A stretch of DNA of 64,000 nt from an uncultured Clostridia bacterium (GCA_934462715.1 CAKSIJ010000014.1:1-64000), one strand, 5' to 3'. Positions 32,620 through 42,024 are shown, counted from the stretch's first letter. The notes: generated from the sequence alone by a model not told the origin. Program-made: numbers and translations.

Positions 32620-32774
32620 AAGATATTACAGAACGTTTAAGGCAAATAAACCCAAGACTTGCCGACGAGGCGGCGGCAGTTTTAATGGAGAACAAAGCCG
32701 AAAGGCACATAAGAGGCGGACTTGCGACCAAAGAAAAATACATAAAACTAAAAAAAGAAAAAAATACATACTGA
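32619..32774 (+). CDS. spoIIID: 3' half of split sporulation regulator SpoIIID
   Basis: 51 codons in frame from the right junction: KDITERLRQINPRLADEAAA, then VLMENKAERHIRGGLATKEK and a basic end. This matches the C-terminal half of SpoIIID (KDLTERLPEINPELANEV...SIRHLRGGEATKLKYK) including the basic C-terminal helix that contacts DNA. It lacks its own proper start; the frame is open upstream through ATG 32604 and TTG 32583, which overlaps the recombinase stop. Joined to codons 1-38 it gives an 89-residue protein (B. subtilis has 93). No frameshift or stop is present, arguing that selection still keeps it. Confidence 0.9.
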   Translation, partial: KDITERLRQINPRLADEAAAVLMENKAERHIRGGLATKEKYIKLKKEKNTY

Positions 32775-32785
32775 TTAAAAACGAA

Positions 32786-32812
32786 AGGGGCTGAATCGGT
32801 CATTCAGCCCCT
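32786..32812 (+). terminator. Hairpin after spoIIID
   Basis: AGGGGCTGAAT and ATTCAGCCCCT pair perfectly around CGGTC, 11 bases after the stop. The stem is strong but has no T run, so termination may be partial. From here to 33182 I see no gene; short frames lack support. Confidence 0.6.
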
Positions 32813-33047
32813 CACGCCGTTGAAAATTCCTTTGTTATTAAGTAAAGAAGCGGTGCAAGCTGCTTTAAAATTGCAGTTTTTGAACTGTCGGTTTCAGATA
32901 ACCCAATGTAAGTAAAGCCGTAATACAGAACAATTGCAAATACGCCATAAGGCAAATATTTAATAAATTTTTCATTGTCGGCTTTACTATATGCGATTCG
33001 GAAAAATATGTAAAATTATATATGAAAGAGTGTTGAGAATAAACCGC

Positions 33048-33075
33048 ATATCCGCAATACGGATATTTTCTTTTT
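33048..33075 (+). terminator. Plus-strand terminator before the glg genes
   Basis: ATATCCG and CGGATAT pair around CAATA, followed by TTTTCTTTTT. It could catch read-through from spoIIID before it enters the opposed glgD gene. Confidence 0.6.
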
Positions 33076-33092
33076 ACCGATTGACACAAAAC

Positions 33093-33120
33093 AGCGCAGC
33101 AGTCATAAAGCCGCTGCGCT
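33093..33120 (-). terminator. Terminator of the glg operon
   Basis: AGCGCAGC and GCTGCGCT form a stem, followed on the minus strand by GTTTTGTG. It lies 63 bases after the glgD stop. Confidence 0.65.
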
Positions 33121-33182
33121 ATAAAGATCTGATTTTTCGGTTCACATCAAAAAGTCCTGTGTCTTTTAAAGCATACAAAACA

Positions 33183-34298
33183 TTAAACCTTTGCACCCTT
33201 GGCAATAGGCACGGGATAGCTTTTCTGTCCTATAAGAGTTTTACCGTCATCGATTGTAACCTCTTTATCAAACACAACATATTCAAGATTGACATTTTCG
33301 CCGATCACGGAATCCTGCATTATGATAGAGTTTTTAACAACCGCTCCCTTTTTAATGACAACACCTCTTGAAATTATCGAATTGATTACTGTGCCGTTGA
33401 TAACACATCCGTTTGAGATAAGGCTGTTATCGGTAACTGCGTCCGAGCCGTAAATAGTGGGCGCCAAATCCTTATTCTTGGTATAAATCGGATTTTTCTG
33501 ATTAAACAGCTCAGCTCTGTGTTCGTCATCAAGGAATATCATATTGTTTTCATAATATGATTTCAGCGAATCCACAATATCGCAATATCCGTCAAATTTA
33601 TAGCCGGTTATAATCATACCCTGAAGCTTTTTGGAAAGAGAATCCTTTATCAGGTCATGATCTCCTCTTGAAATAGCTTCGTCTATTATGCTCTCGAGCA
33701 AAGCTTTTTCCATGACATATATATCAAGGCTTGCATATCCCGATTTCGGATACTGCGGCTTAACCTCAATATCGGTAACACGTCCGTTTTCATCAATATC
33801 TATCAATGTAAAGCGTGACAAGTCGGATTCCTCTGCACCGGTCATATCCTTATATACAACCGTAATATCCGACTGATTTTCGATATGTTTGTCAACAACC
33901 TCCGCAAGGTTGATATTATAAACAGCATTGCCGAGTGATAAAATTACATATGTCTGGTTGCTTCTGTTTAAAAATCTTCTTGCTCCGGCAAGCATATCTA
34001 TGTTTCCTCTCGATCTTCCGTAGTCCATTGCATCGAGATTCGGCGGAAGAACGTTAAGACCCTGATTATTTCTGTCAAGATCCCACGGGCTTCCCGATTT
34101 TACATGGTCCATAAGAGAAGAATAGTTTGCTTCGGTTATAAGACCTATATTTGTAATACCTGCATTCGCCATATTTGAAAGCACAAAATCTATAATTCTG
34201 TAGCTTCCTGCAATCGGAAGCGCACTGACTGCTCTTCTGTCGGTGATCGGAGGTATTTTATCATTGTTTGCTACAATAATACCCATTGTATCTCTCAT
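33183..34298 (-). CDS. glgD: Glucose-1-phosphate adenylyltransferase regulatory subunit GlgD
   Basis: About 371 residues. GlgD resembles GlgC but is degenerate in the catalytic site and works as its partner in Firmicutes. The front GIIVANNDKIPPITDRRAVS replaces the GGxGxRLxxLT loop of active enzymes, a clear sign of the GlgD type. SYRIIDFVLSNMANAGITNIG and GSPWDLDRN follow; the C-terminus is a left-handed beta helix. The start MRDTMG is preferred, AAAGGAATGA being its ribosome site. Downstream of glgC in one operon. Confidence 0.94.
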   Translation of the reverse strand: MRDTMGIIVANNDKIPPITDRRAVSALPIAGSYRIIDFVLSNMANAGITNIGLITEANYSSLMDHVKSGSPWDLDRNNQGLNVLPPNLDAMDYGRSRGNIDMLAGARRFLNRSNQTYVILSLGNAVYNINLAEVVDKHIENQSDITVVYKDMTGAEESDLSRFTLIDIDENGRVTDIEVKPQYPKSGYASLDIYVMEKALLESIIDEAISRGDHDLIKDSLSKKLQGMIITGYKFDGYCDIVDSLKSYYENNMIFLDDEHRAELFNQKNPIYTKNKDLAPTIYGSDAVTDNSLISNGCVINGTVINSIISRGVVIKKGAVVKNSIIMQDSVIGENVNLEYVVFDKEVTIDDGKTLIGQKSYPVPIAKGAKV

Positions 34299-34332
34299 TG
34301 TTTTCATTCCTTTCCGTGCTTATTGCCCTGCG

Positions 34333-35547
34333 TCAGATATTGTTGACTTCTACCATTGATCCTTTCGGTATTTCCGCTCCGTCATTGACCTTGCAGCCGC
34401 CCTCCAAAAGTACAATATCATCACTGCAAAGATGAGAAGCATATTTGTTGTCCTCGCATGACGTTGTTCCTACCTTTGCATTTTCACCTATAATACATTC
34501 CGGTCCGATAACCGCCTTATGAATAACAGCATTTTTGCCTATTCTGACATCGGACATGATTACCGAATCAATAATTTCCGCCCCTTCCTCAATCGTAACT
34601 CCCGAGGAGATAACAGAGTGCTTTACCGTACCCTTTATTGTGCAGCCGTCGGTAACGGTGCTGTTCTTAACGCAGGCTCCGTTACTGATATAATGCGGTG
34701 CAAGCGGTTTATTTCTGGAATATATATTCCAAAGTCTTTCTGTAATATCAAACTTGGGCGGAACATCGAGCAAATCCATGTTTGCCTCCCAAAGACTGCT
34801 TATCGTTCCTACGTCTTTCCAGTAATCGCTGAACTTCCAGCTCATCATTTTTTCGCCGTTTTTGAGCATTGCCGGAATAATGTTTTTACCGAAATCGTTT
34901 GACGATTCGGGATCAGTCTCGTCCTCGGTAAGATATTTTTTTAAAATCGCATAATCGAAAATGTAAATACCCATTGAAGCAAGGTTGCTTTTCGGGTTTT
35001 TCGGTTTTTCTTCAAATTCAACTATCATGCCGTCTTCGTCCACGTTCATGATACCGAATCTGCTTGCCTCCTCCCACGGCACGGGCATTACCGCAATCGT
35101 TATTGCAGCGCCCGACTTTTTATGTGCTTTCAGCATTTCTCCGTAATGCATTTTATATATATGGTCGCCCGAAAGAATCAGAACATTCTTAGGGTTAAAG
35201 CGTTCAAGGAACATCAGGTTCTGGTATATGGCATTTGCGGTACCCTTGTACCACTCGCCTGCTTTTGCGCTCTGATAAGGCGGCAGAACATACACACCAC
35301 CGTGATTACGGTCAAGATCCCATGGGCTGCCGTTTCCTATATAAGTATTAAGCACCAGTGGCTGATACTGTGTTAAAACACCGACAGTATCTATTCCGGA
35401 ATGTACACAGTTGGATAAAGGAAAGTCGATTATTCTGTACTTTCCTCCGAACTCAACCGCCGGCTTTGCAACATTTTTTGTCAATGCGCCGAGTCTGCTG
35501 CCCTGACCTCCGGCAAGAACCATAGCAACACAATCTTTTGAAATCAT
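34333..35547 (-). CDS. glgC: Glucose-1-phosphate adenylyltransferase
   Basis: About 404 residues. It makes ADP-glucose, the committed step of glycogen synthesis. VAMVLAGGQGSRLGALT is the nucleotide loop; GKYRIIDFPLSNCVHSGI, GDHIYKMHY (metal Asp), GTANAIYQN and FEEKP follow, with a hexapeptide-repeat C-terminal domain. I start at MISKDC (35547), preceded by AAAGGAATGG; the frame is open to 35583. Glycogen synthase (glgA) is not in the window. Confidence 0.96.
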   Translation of the reverse strand: MISKDCVAMVLAGGQGSRLGALTKNVAKPAVEFGGKYRIIDFPLSNCVHSGIDTVGVLTQYQPLVLNTYIGNGSPWDLDRNHGGVYVLPPYQSAKAGEWYKGTANAIYQNLMFLERFNPKNVLILSGDHIYKMHYGEMLKAHKKSGAAITIAVMPVPWEEASRFGIMNVDEDGMIVEFEEKPKNPKSNLASMGIYIFDYAILKKYLTEDETDPESSNDFGKNIIPAMLKNGEKMMSWKFSDYWKDVGTISSLWEANMDLLDVPPKFDITERLWNIYSRNKPLAPHYISNGACVKNSTVTDGCTIKGTVKHSVISSGVTIEEGAEIIDSVIMSDVRIGKNAVIHKAVIGPECIIGENAKVGTTSCEDNKYASHLCSDDIVLLEGGCKVNDGAEIPKGSMVEVNNI

Positions 35548-35588
35548 ATTTATACCCATTCCTTTCCGTGCCGTAAGGCACAAAACCG

Positions 35589-35771
35589 AAGCCTGAAAAA
35601 AATCACCCGCAAGTAACTGCTTTGCAGTAAGTTGTGCTGTACACCGGTACTGCTCACTGCGGTTCGATCACTGAATGGCTCTGACAATTAACTGAATTGT
35701 CATTCACTCCCATTCAGCCGATTCGCTTCCACGAGCAAAAAGCAGTGCTATGGGCGATATTATTCAGACTT
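35589..35771. repeat. Palindromic MITE-like element, copy 2
   Basis: 183 bp between glgB and glgC. The ends AAGCCTGAAAAAAATCACCC and GGGCGATATTATTCAGACTT are inverted repeats, with ACTGCTTTGCAG and GCAAAAAGCAGT inside. The right end is about 95% identical to copy 1 over 40 bp (CGAGCAAAAAG.AGTGCTATGGGCGAT). The centre is longer than in copy 1 and holds a second short palindrome (AATTAACTGAATT). Right end lies 5 bases past the glgB stop. Confidence 0.7.
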
Positions 35772-35775
35772 TTCC

Positions 35776-37704
35776 CTACGGTCTTTTTTCTGTTTTTTGT
35801 TTTCTTGTTTGTTTTTTTCTTTTCAGATATACGGTTGACAATCCGTATAAATCAATCGACAGCGAATAATCAAATCCGCCGGCAGGCGATTTGACTGCTT
35901 TAAGCAGCTTCTTCGTACTCCTGTTGCTTCCGCCGAATTGTTTTTTTGAGCTGTCCAAAAGTATTTCATATTCACCGCGCTGCGGAACTCCTATGACATA
36001 TCCCTTTCTGTCAACAGGCGTAAAATTGGACACAATTACGGTATTATCATTTTTTGTTTTTGATTTACGCATAAACGATATAACCGAATTTGCGCAATCA
36101 TGATCGTTAATCCACTCAAATCCGTCCCAGCTCTGATCGATTTCCCAAAACTCCTTATGTTCAAGATAGAAATGGTTAAGCTTTTTCACATATTCGGTCA
36201 GCTGTTTATGCTTATCATTTTCAAGAACGTTCCATTCAAGCTGTTCGGCAAAACGCCATTCGAGGAACTGTCCGAACTCTCCGCCCATAAACAGAAGCTT
36301 CTTTCCCGGCAAGGACATATAATATCCCAAAAGTGCTTTGTAGCTTTCAAATTTCTGATCATAGCTTCCGTACATTTTGTCAATAAGCGACCGTTTCCCG
36401 TGTACTACCTCATCATGCGACAGCGGAAGTATAAAATTCTCACTGTAGGCATAAAACATAAGAAACGTCAGCAGATTATGATTTGAGCTTCTGAAATACG
36501 GATCCATGGACATATATTTGAGCGTATCGTTCATCCAGCCCATATTCCATTTGAAATTGAAGCCCAGACCGTCGTTTTCGACAGGCACCGTAACCTTGGG
36601 CCATGACGTAGATTCCTCCGCAATCATGAGTATATTCGGAAAATTCTTGAACATGGTGATGTTAAGCTTCCTTAAAAAATCAATAGCTTCAAGATTTTCG
36701 TTTCCTCCGAAAAGATTCGGAAGCCATTCTCCCGAGCTTCTGCTGTAATCGCGGTACAGCATCGAGGAAACAGCGTCAACTCTCAGTCCGTCAAAATGAT
36801 ATTCGCTCACCCAATAATAAGCGGAGGATAAAAGGAATGAAACAACCTCGCTTTTTGAATAATCAAAAACCATTGTTCCCCAATCCTTGTGTTCTCCCAG
36901 TCTTGAATCGGCATATTCATAGGTCGGTGTGCCGTCAAACATATAAAGACCGAATGCGTCTTTCGGGAAGTGTGCGCTTACCCAATCCATAATCACCGCA
37001 ATTCCTGATTTATGAAATTTGTTGATTGCGTATTTCAGATCCTCCGGAGTTCCGTACCGGCTTGTCGGAGAAAAGAAGCCCGACACCTGATAACCCCATG
37101 AGCCGTCATACGGATATTCCGTAATCGGCATAAACTCAACATGAGTATAGCCGTATTCGGTTAAGTAATCGCAAAGCTCGTCCGCAAGCTCCCTGTAATT
37201 CAGGTAGCTTCCGTCCGGATGCCTCCTCCAGCTTCCGGCATGAACCTCGTAAATAAGCATCGGTTTATCATACGGAGGAGTTGTGCTGCGCTTTTTAAGC
37301 CACGCCGAATCGCTCCACCTGAAATCCGACGATTCGTAAACCACCGACGCAGTTGCGGGACGAAGCTCTGAATAAAATGCAAACGGATCCGCTTTCAGTC
37401 TGACAATTCCTTTCTTATCCTCGATTGCATATTTATAAATATCGCCTTTTTTTATAAAATCAAATGCACCTGACCATACACCCGTTGTTCCGAGAGGCTT
37501 AAGCGTATTAACTCCGCTTTTCCATCCGTTAAAATCACCCACAAGCGAAACCGATTTCGCTTTAGGAGCCCAAACGGCAAAATTCCATACTTTATCTATT
37601 TTATGTGCGCCAAGAAATTCATATGACTTAAAATTTGTTCCCTCATTAAACAAATACAGCTGATATTCACTTATCTTTTCGCAAGCATTGCTTGTTCCGG
37701 ACAT
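35776..37704 (-). CDS. glgB: 1,4-alpha-glucan branching enzyme
   Basis: 642 residues. It forms alpha-1,6 branches in glycogen. An N-terminal CBM48 (about 30-125; FAVWAPKAKSVSLVGDFNGW) precedes the GH13 barrel: PITEYPYDGSWGYQ, GLRVDAVSSM with nucleophile Asp310, IAEEST with acid/base Glu363, and LPLSHDEVVHGK. The C-terminal beta domain is followed by a Lys/Arg-rich tail. It is first in the glgB-glgC-glgD operon. Confidence 0.96.
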   Translation of the reverse strand: MSGTSNACEKISEYQLYLFNEGTNFKSYEFLGAHKIDKVWNFAVWAPKAKSVSLVGDFNGWKSGVNTLKPLGTTGVWSGAFDFIKKGDIYKYAIEDKKGIVRLKADPFAFYSELRPATASVVYESSDFRWSDSAWLKKRSTTPPYDKPMLIYEVHAGSWRRHPDGSYLNYRELADELCDYLTEYGYTHVEFMPITEYPYDGSWGYQVSGFFSPTSRYGTPEDLKYAINKFHKSGIAVIMDWVSAHFPKDAFGLYMFDGTPTYEYADSRLGEHKDWGTMVFDYSKSEVVSFLLSSAYYWVSEYHFDGLRVDAVSSMLYRDYSRSSGEWLPNLFGGNENLEAIDFLRKLNITMFKNFPNILMIAEESTSWPKVTVPVENDGLGFNFKWNMGWMNDTLKYMSMDPYFRSSNHNLLTFLMFYAYSENFILPLSHDEVVHGKRSLIDKMYGSYDQKFESYKALLGYYMSLPGKKLLFMGGEFGQFLEWRFAEQLEWNVLENDKHKQLTEYVKKLNHFYLEHKEFWEIDQSWDGFEWINDHDCANSVISFMRKSKTKNDNTVIVSNFTPVDRKGYVIGVPQRGEYEILLDSSKKQFGGSNRSTKKLLKAVKSPAGGFDYSLSIDLYGLSTVYLKRKKQTRKQKTEKRP

Positions 37705-37770
37705 GATGTTAAAAACCTTCTTTCATTAGTTTTATGTAATAAGAATTTATAATCTCTTACTTTTGTATAT

Positions 37771-37799
37771 ATTATAACACATTTTGCTTATACAGTAAA
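37771..37799 (-). promoter_or_regulatory. Promoter of the glg operon
   Basis: Minus strand TTTACT, 17 bp, TATAAT, about 67 bases before the glgB ATG. The region 37800-38120 between this and the rny promoter is AT-rich with no gene. Confidence 0.65.
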
Positions 37800-38123
37800 T
37801 ACCAATATATAGAAAATTTGCAGATACTTTTTTATATATTTTGACTAATTTCGACATTTTGTATATAAAATTTTAGTATAAATATATAAATAATATGGAT
37901 AAATATCCTTTTTTGTAGGATTATGTCAAGTTATATATACCAAAATAGTATGTTTTATCCTCAATTTCCTTAAATTACATAATAATTGACAGGTATAACG
38001 AAAATTATGAAAGCTTTTATTTATAAAATATTAACGATTTGTTCTTTCTGCTGTGCAAATGCATTTATTGTGACTATTTATCGTGTGCGTACACAATTTT
38101 TTATTTATTTTTTACAATATATC

Positions 38124-38152
38124 TTGACACAGGCATAAAAATGGTATAAAAT
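38124..38152 (+). promoter_or_regulatory. Promoter of rny
   Basis: TTGACA, 17 bp, TAAAAT. It implies an unusually long leader of about 250 nt before rny. The leader holds small stems (CGGA/TCCG near 38189) but no riboswitch that I can identify. Confidence 0.7.
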
Positions 38153-38408
38153 ATAAAGGTACTTTATATTTCTTAAACTATTAATCCGGAAATGTTGAAT
38201 TATCCGTTGCCGGCATATCAGGAGTATTTTTCATATCATACCGTTATTGAAAGATATTTGCCGTTTTTTCGGATATTTGCTCTGCGATACAGTGCAGATT
38301 ACCCCGTTGGGTAAAGCATAGATTAATATGTTTAATGTATAAATTAACATAATTATTCTTATTCAGCATCTCCCGATTTGAGTTAGATAGATAGGGTATT
38401 TAATTTTT

Positions 38409-39980
38409 TTGGGGGTGAATAAAATAAATACATCACAGATAATATTGACGGTTCTTGCCGTTGTTTTCGCTCTTCTGAATATAGCTTCGTTCTTCGTCGG
38501 AGTTACATACAGGAAGAAAATAGCAGAAAAAGAGTTTGGTTCAGCCGAGGAAAAGGCCAAAGCAATTGTAGCTGACGCTGAAAAAGACGCAAAAGCAAAG
38601 CAGCGTGAAATATTGCTTGAGGGCAAGGAGGCTGCACAAAAGCTGAAAACAGAGGCAGAAGCAGAAATTAAAGAAAGACGGCGTGAGATTTCTGTTCAGG
38701 AGAGGAGAATCAACCAAAAGGAAGAAACCCTCGACAGGAAAACAGATTCTCTTGAAAAAAAAGATCACCTTCTTTCCCAAAAGCTTAAAGATATGGACAA
38801 GAAGGAAGCCGAAATTACCGAAATAAAGCAACAACAGCTTGACAATCTTGAAAAAATATCCGGCTTAACACGAGATGAGGCAAGAGATCTCATCATGGCG
38901 GATATTGAAAACCAGACCAGGCACGACGCTGCGGTTATGGTTAAGGAAATCGAACAGCAGGCAAAGGAAAACGCTGAGAGAAATGCAAGAAATATCATTG
39001 CATCGTCAATTCAAAAGGTTGCCGCGGATCATGTTGCGGAAACAACCGTATCGGTTGTAAACTTACCATCGGATGAAATGAAAGGACGAATCATAGGAAG
39101 AGAGGGCAGAAACATAAGAACGCTCGAAACCGCAACCGGAGTCGATTTGATAATCGACGATACACCGGAGGCAGTTATACTCTCCAGCTTCGATCCGATC
39201 AGACGTGAGGTTGCAAGAATTGCACTTGAAAAGTTAATTGTTGACGGAAGAATACATCCCGCCCGCATTGAAGAAACCGTTGCAAAGGCAAGAAAAGAAG
39301 TTGAAGCAACGATTAAGCAGGAGGGTGAAACCGCTTCTTTTGAAACCGGTGTTCACGGTCTGCATCCGGAATTAATTAAGCTGTTAGGTAAGCTTCGTTT
39401 CAGAACAAGCTATGGTCAGAATGTTTTAAAACATTCTATTGAGGTATCTCATCTCGCAGGCGTAATGGCAGGTGAACTGGGAGCAGATGTAACGCTCGCA
39501 AAGCGTGCAGGCTTATTGCACGATATAGGCAAGGCAGTCGATCATGAAATTGAAGGCTCGCACGTCACAATCGGCGCAGATATAGCCAAGAAATATAAAG
39601 AAAACAAAGAGGTTGTCCATGCTATTATGGCGCACCACGGCGATGTGGACGCAAACACGCTGATAGCACAGCTCGTTCAGGCAGCAGATGCAATTTCCGC
39701 CGCAAGACCGGGCGCAAGAAGAGAAAACCTCGAATCATATATCAAGCGTTTGCAGAAGCTTGAAGAAATTGCAAACGAATTTGAGGGTGTTGAAAAGTCC
39801 TTTGCTATTCAGGCAGGCCGTGAGATCAGAATTATGGTTAAGCCCGAAGTTATCAATGATGACGGTATGATTATTGTTGCAAAGGAAATCGTTAAGAGAA
39901 TTGAAACAGAGCTTGAATACCCCGGACAGATTAAAATCAGTCTTATCAGGGAAACAAGAGCTGTTGATTACGCTAAGTAA
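38409..39980 (+). CDS. rny: Ribonuclease Y
   Basis: About 520 residues; membrane-anchored endoribonuclease that starts mRNA decay in Firmicutes. One N-terminal membrane helix (about 10-32), a long Lys/Glu coiled coil (40-200), a KH domain (GRIIGREGRNIRTLE near 226) and an HD domain (AGLLHDIGKAVDHE near 367, AIMAHHGDVD). The start is unclear: TTG 38409 and GTG 38415 both overlap or precede the only ribosome-like stretch GGGGGTGA, and no ATG follows before the helix, so a rarer start codon is possible. Confidence 0.95.
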   Translation: MGVNKINTSQIILTVLAVVFALLNIASFFVGVTYRKKIAEKEFGSAEEKAKAIVADAEKDAKAKQREILLEGKEAAQKLKTEAEAEIKERRREISVQERRINQKEETLDRKTDSLEKKDHLLSQKLKDMDKKEAEITEIKQQQLDNLEKISGLTRDEARDLIMADIENQTRHDAAVMVKEIEQQAKENAERNARNIIASSIQKVAADHVAETTVSVVNLPSDEMKGRIIGREGRNIRTLETATGVDLIIDDTPEAVILSSFDPIRREVARIALEKLIVDGRIHPARIEETVAKARKEVEATIKQEGETASFETGVHGLHPELIKLLGKLRFRTSYGQNVLKHSIEVSHLAGVMAGELGADVTLAKRAGLLHDIGKAVDHEIEGSHVTIGADIAKKYKENKEVVHAIMAHHGDVDANTLIAQLVQAADAISAARPGARRENLESYIKRLQKLEEIANEFEGVEKSFAIQAGREIRIMVKPEVINDDGMIIVAKEIVKRIETELEYPGQIKISLIRETRAVDYAK

Positions 39981-39996
39981 TCTGCTGAAAAAAGAA

Positions 39997-40035
39997 AAAA
40001 TCGGCTTGAAGCTTTCACGGCTTCAGACCGATTTT
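39997..40035. terminator. Bidirectional terminator between rny and ybaK
   Basis: AATCGG-TTGAAGC pairs with GCTTCA-ACCGATT around TTTCACG, with T runs in both directions. It ends rny on the plus strand and the ybaK transcript on the minus strand. Confidence 0.85.
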
Positions 40036-40122
40036 TTGTATTTTGTTAACATTTTAAAGCTCTGACTCATATGTTTCACTCCGAACTCTGAAAAAGATCG
40101 AACGGCACAGTATATCTTGGTA

Positions 40123-40617
40123 TTATTTTCTGACTATATCATCAATTGTTGCATTACATTCTTTTATAACATCGGTCGGTTTAATAAGCAGGGTGCAGCC
40201 GCATATACCTGCGCTTATTGCCATTTTGTCGAAATTCATACAGCTTTTATCTATATAGGTCGGGTATTTCTTTTTCATTCCTATCGGAGATACGCCCCCT
40301 CTTATATATCCGGTAAGTCCCAAAAGCTCCTTAACGTGAATCATTTCAACGCTTTTATCGGCTGCCGCAGCGGCGAGCTTTTTAAGATCAACCTCGCAGT
40401 TTACCGGAATACACGCTACCATAATTCCGTTTTTTGCACCTCTTGCCACAAGGGTTTTAAAGGACTGTTCGGGAGGTATTCCTGTTTTTTCGCTGATCTT
40501 CATTCCGAAATCCTCTCCGATTTCTCCGTCACATTCATATTCTATTGCTTCAAAGTCGATTTTTGAAGCCTGTAAATGCCGCATGGCATTTGTTACAATC
40601 TGTTTCTTTTTTGCCAT
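40123..40617 (-). CDS. ybaK: Cys-tRNA(Pro) deacylase, YbaK/EbsC family
   Basis: 164 residues. YbaK clears cysteine mischarged on tRNA-Pro. The single YbaK/aaRS-associated domain shows QSFKTLVARGAKNGIMVACIPVNCEVDLKKLA (quoted in part), GYIRGGVSPIGMKKKYPTYID with the key Lys/Gly-rich loop, and ISAGICGCTLLI. GGAGG lies before the ATG. It is separated from the MATE gene upstream by 21 bases. Confidence 0.92.
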   Translation of the reverse strand: MAKKKQIVTNAMRHLQASKIDFEAIEYECDGEIGEDFGMKISEKTGIPPEQSFKTLVARGAKNGIMVACIPVNCEVDLKKLAAAAADKSVEMIHVKELLGLTGYIRGGVSPIGMKKKYPTYIDKSCMNFDKMAISAGICGCTLLIKPTDVIKECNATIDDIVRK

Positions 40618-40638
40618 ATGATAAACCTCCGTTTCTTG

Positions 40639-42024
40639 TCACACGCTTACGGAATTACTTTCTTCCGCTGCAATCGGCATTGATTGTCTTGAAAGCTTTC
40701 TGTAAAGGATTATAGTAAATACAAGATGGAACAATGCGGTTGCTATCCACGAAATTGGATATGACGTATACAATATTTCAAGCGTATGGAATTTTTTAAA
40801 AACCGTGTATACCCACACGATACGTATTCCGCATACACCAAGTATTGTTGCGATCATAGGCAGAAATGAGCTTCCCATTCCTCTCAGTCCGCCGACAAGC
40901 GTATCCATTATTCCGCAGAAAAAATACAGTGAAACAACATATTTCAGTCTTAACATACCGTATGCGATAACCTCGGGTTCTCCGGGAACATAAAGGTTAA
41001 ACAGCTGTTTTTCAAAAAGAAATACCAGACATTCCATTATAAGACCTATCATAGTAACCTGCACACAGCCTGTTATTATCATTTTTTTAACCCTGTCAAA
41101 TCGATTCGCACCCACATTCTGACCTACAAACGTAATTACGGACTGATACATTGAATTCATTGCAATATATACAAAGCCCTCAACATTGCTTGCGGCAGCA
41201 CTGCCTGCAACCGCATCTGAACCGAACCCGTTAATAGACGACTGTATGGTTATATTCGATACTGAAAAAATAACGCCCTGTATTCCTGCCGGGACTCCTA
41301 TTTTAAGTATTCTTAACAGGATATTTGTATGTATTCTCAATTTATTCAAATGCAGACGACATTCATTGTCAAGCCGCATAAGATGAAAAACAATCCACAC
41401 AGCCGAAATGTATTGCGATATTATTGTTGCCATTCCCACACCATCGGCTTTTCTTTTAAACACAATAACAAAAACAAGGTTCAACACAATGTTAACAATT
41501 CCGGAGCATCCGAGAATTGTCATAGGTGTTTTTGTGTCGCCCGACGACCTTAATATGGCCGCGCCGAAATTGTATATCAGTGAAGCCGGCATTCCGGCAA
41601 AGATTATTTGCATATACAATGCCGCTTCGTCTATAATTTCTGCCGGAGTATTCATCATCAAAAGCATATTCTTTGCAAGCGGTATTCCCAGACAGCTCAG
41701 AAAAATTCCTCCGATTATTGCAATTGACATTGACGTATGAACCGATTTATACACCCCGTCCTTATCGTTCGCCCCGATAAAGCGGGCAACACACACCGCC
41801 GATCCGGACGATAATCCTATAAACATATTGAGCAAAAGATTAATGAGCGCCGTCGTGGAGCCAACCGCTGCAAGTGAATTGCTTCCGGCATATCTGCCCA
41901 CAACAATAACGTCTGCGGCATTGTACAGCAATTGCAAAAATCCTGTGAGTATTATCGGAATTGTAAATAAAATCAGATTTTTAAATATCGGTCCTTCAAC
42001 AATTCCCAATTCCTTTTTTTTCAT
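40639..42024 (-). CDS. MATE family efflux protein
   Basis: 461 residues with about twelve membrane segments arranged as two similar halves. FTIPIILTGFLQLLYNAADVIVVGRYAG and GVPAGIQGVIFSVSNITIQSS (both quoted in part) are the repeated helix 1 and helix 7 signatures of the NorM/DinF-type exporters. It uses a sodium or proton gradient; the substrate, often a drug or metabolite, cannot be told. A strong promoter lies upstream. Confidence 0.93.
   Translation of the reverse strand: MKKKELGIVEGPIFKNLILFTIPIILTGFLQLLYNAADVIVVGRYAGSNSLAAVGSTTALINLLLNMFIGLSSGSAVCVARFIGANDKDGVYKSVHTSMSIAIIGGIFLSCLGIPLAKNMLLMMNTPAEIIDEAALYMQIIFAGMPASLIYNFGAAILRSSGDTKTPMTILGCSGIVNIVLNLVFVIVFKRKADGVGMATIISQYISAVWIVFHLMRLDNECRLHLNKLRIHTNILLRILKIGVPAGIQGVIFSVSNITIQSSINGFGSDAVAGSAAASNVEGFVYIAMNSMYQSVITFVGQNVGANRFDRVKKMIITGCVQVTMIGLIMECLVFLFEKQLFNLYVPGEPEVIAYGMLRLKYVVSLYFFCGIMDTLVGGLRGMGSSFLPMIATILGVCGIRIVWVYTVFKKFHTLEILYTSYPISWIATALFHLVFTIILYRKLSRQSMPIAAEESNSVSV

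Noticed and set aside
32865..33089. 74-codon minus-strand frame after spoIIID
   Set aside because: Some hydrophobic stretch, but no ribosome site, and it crosses a plus-strand terminator; not convincing.
38150..38408. Riboswitch in the rny leader
   Set aside because: Checked for TPP, SAM, lysine, FMN, purine and c-di-nucleotide core motifs by eye; none found.
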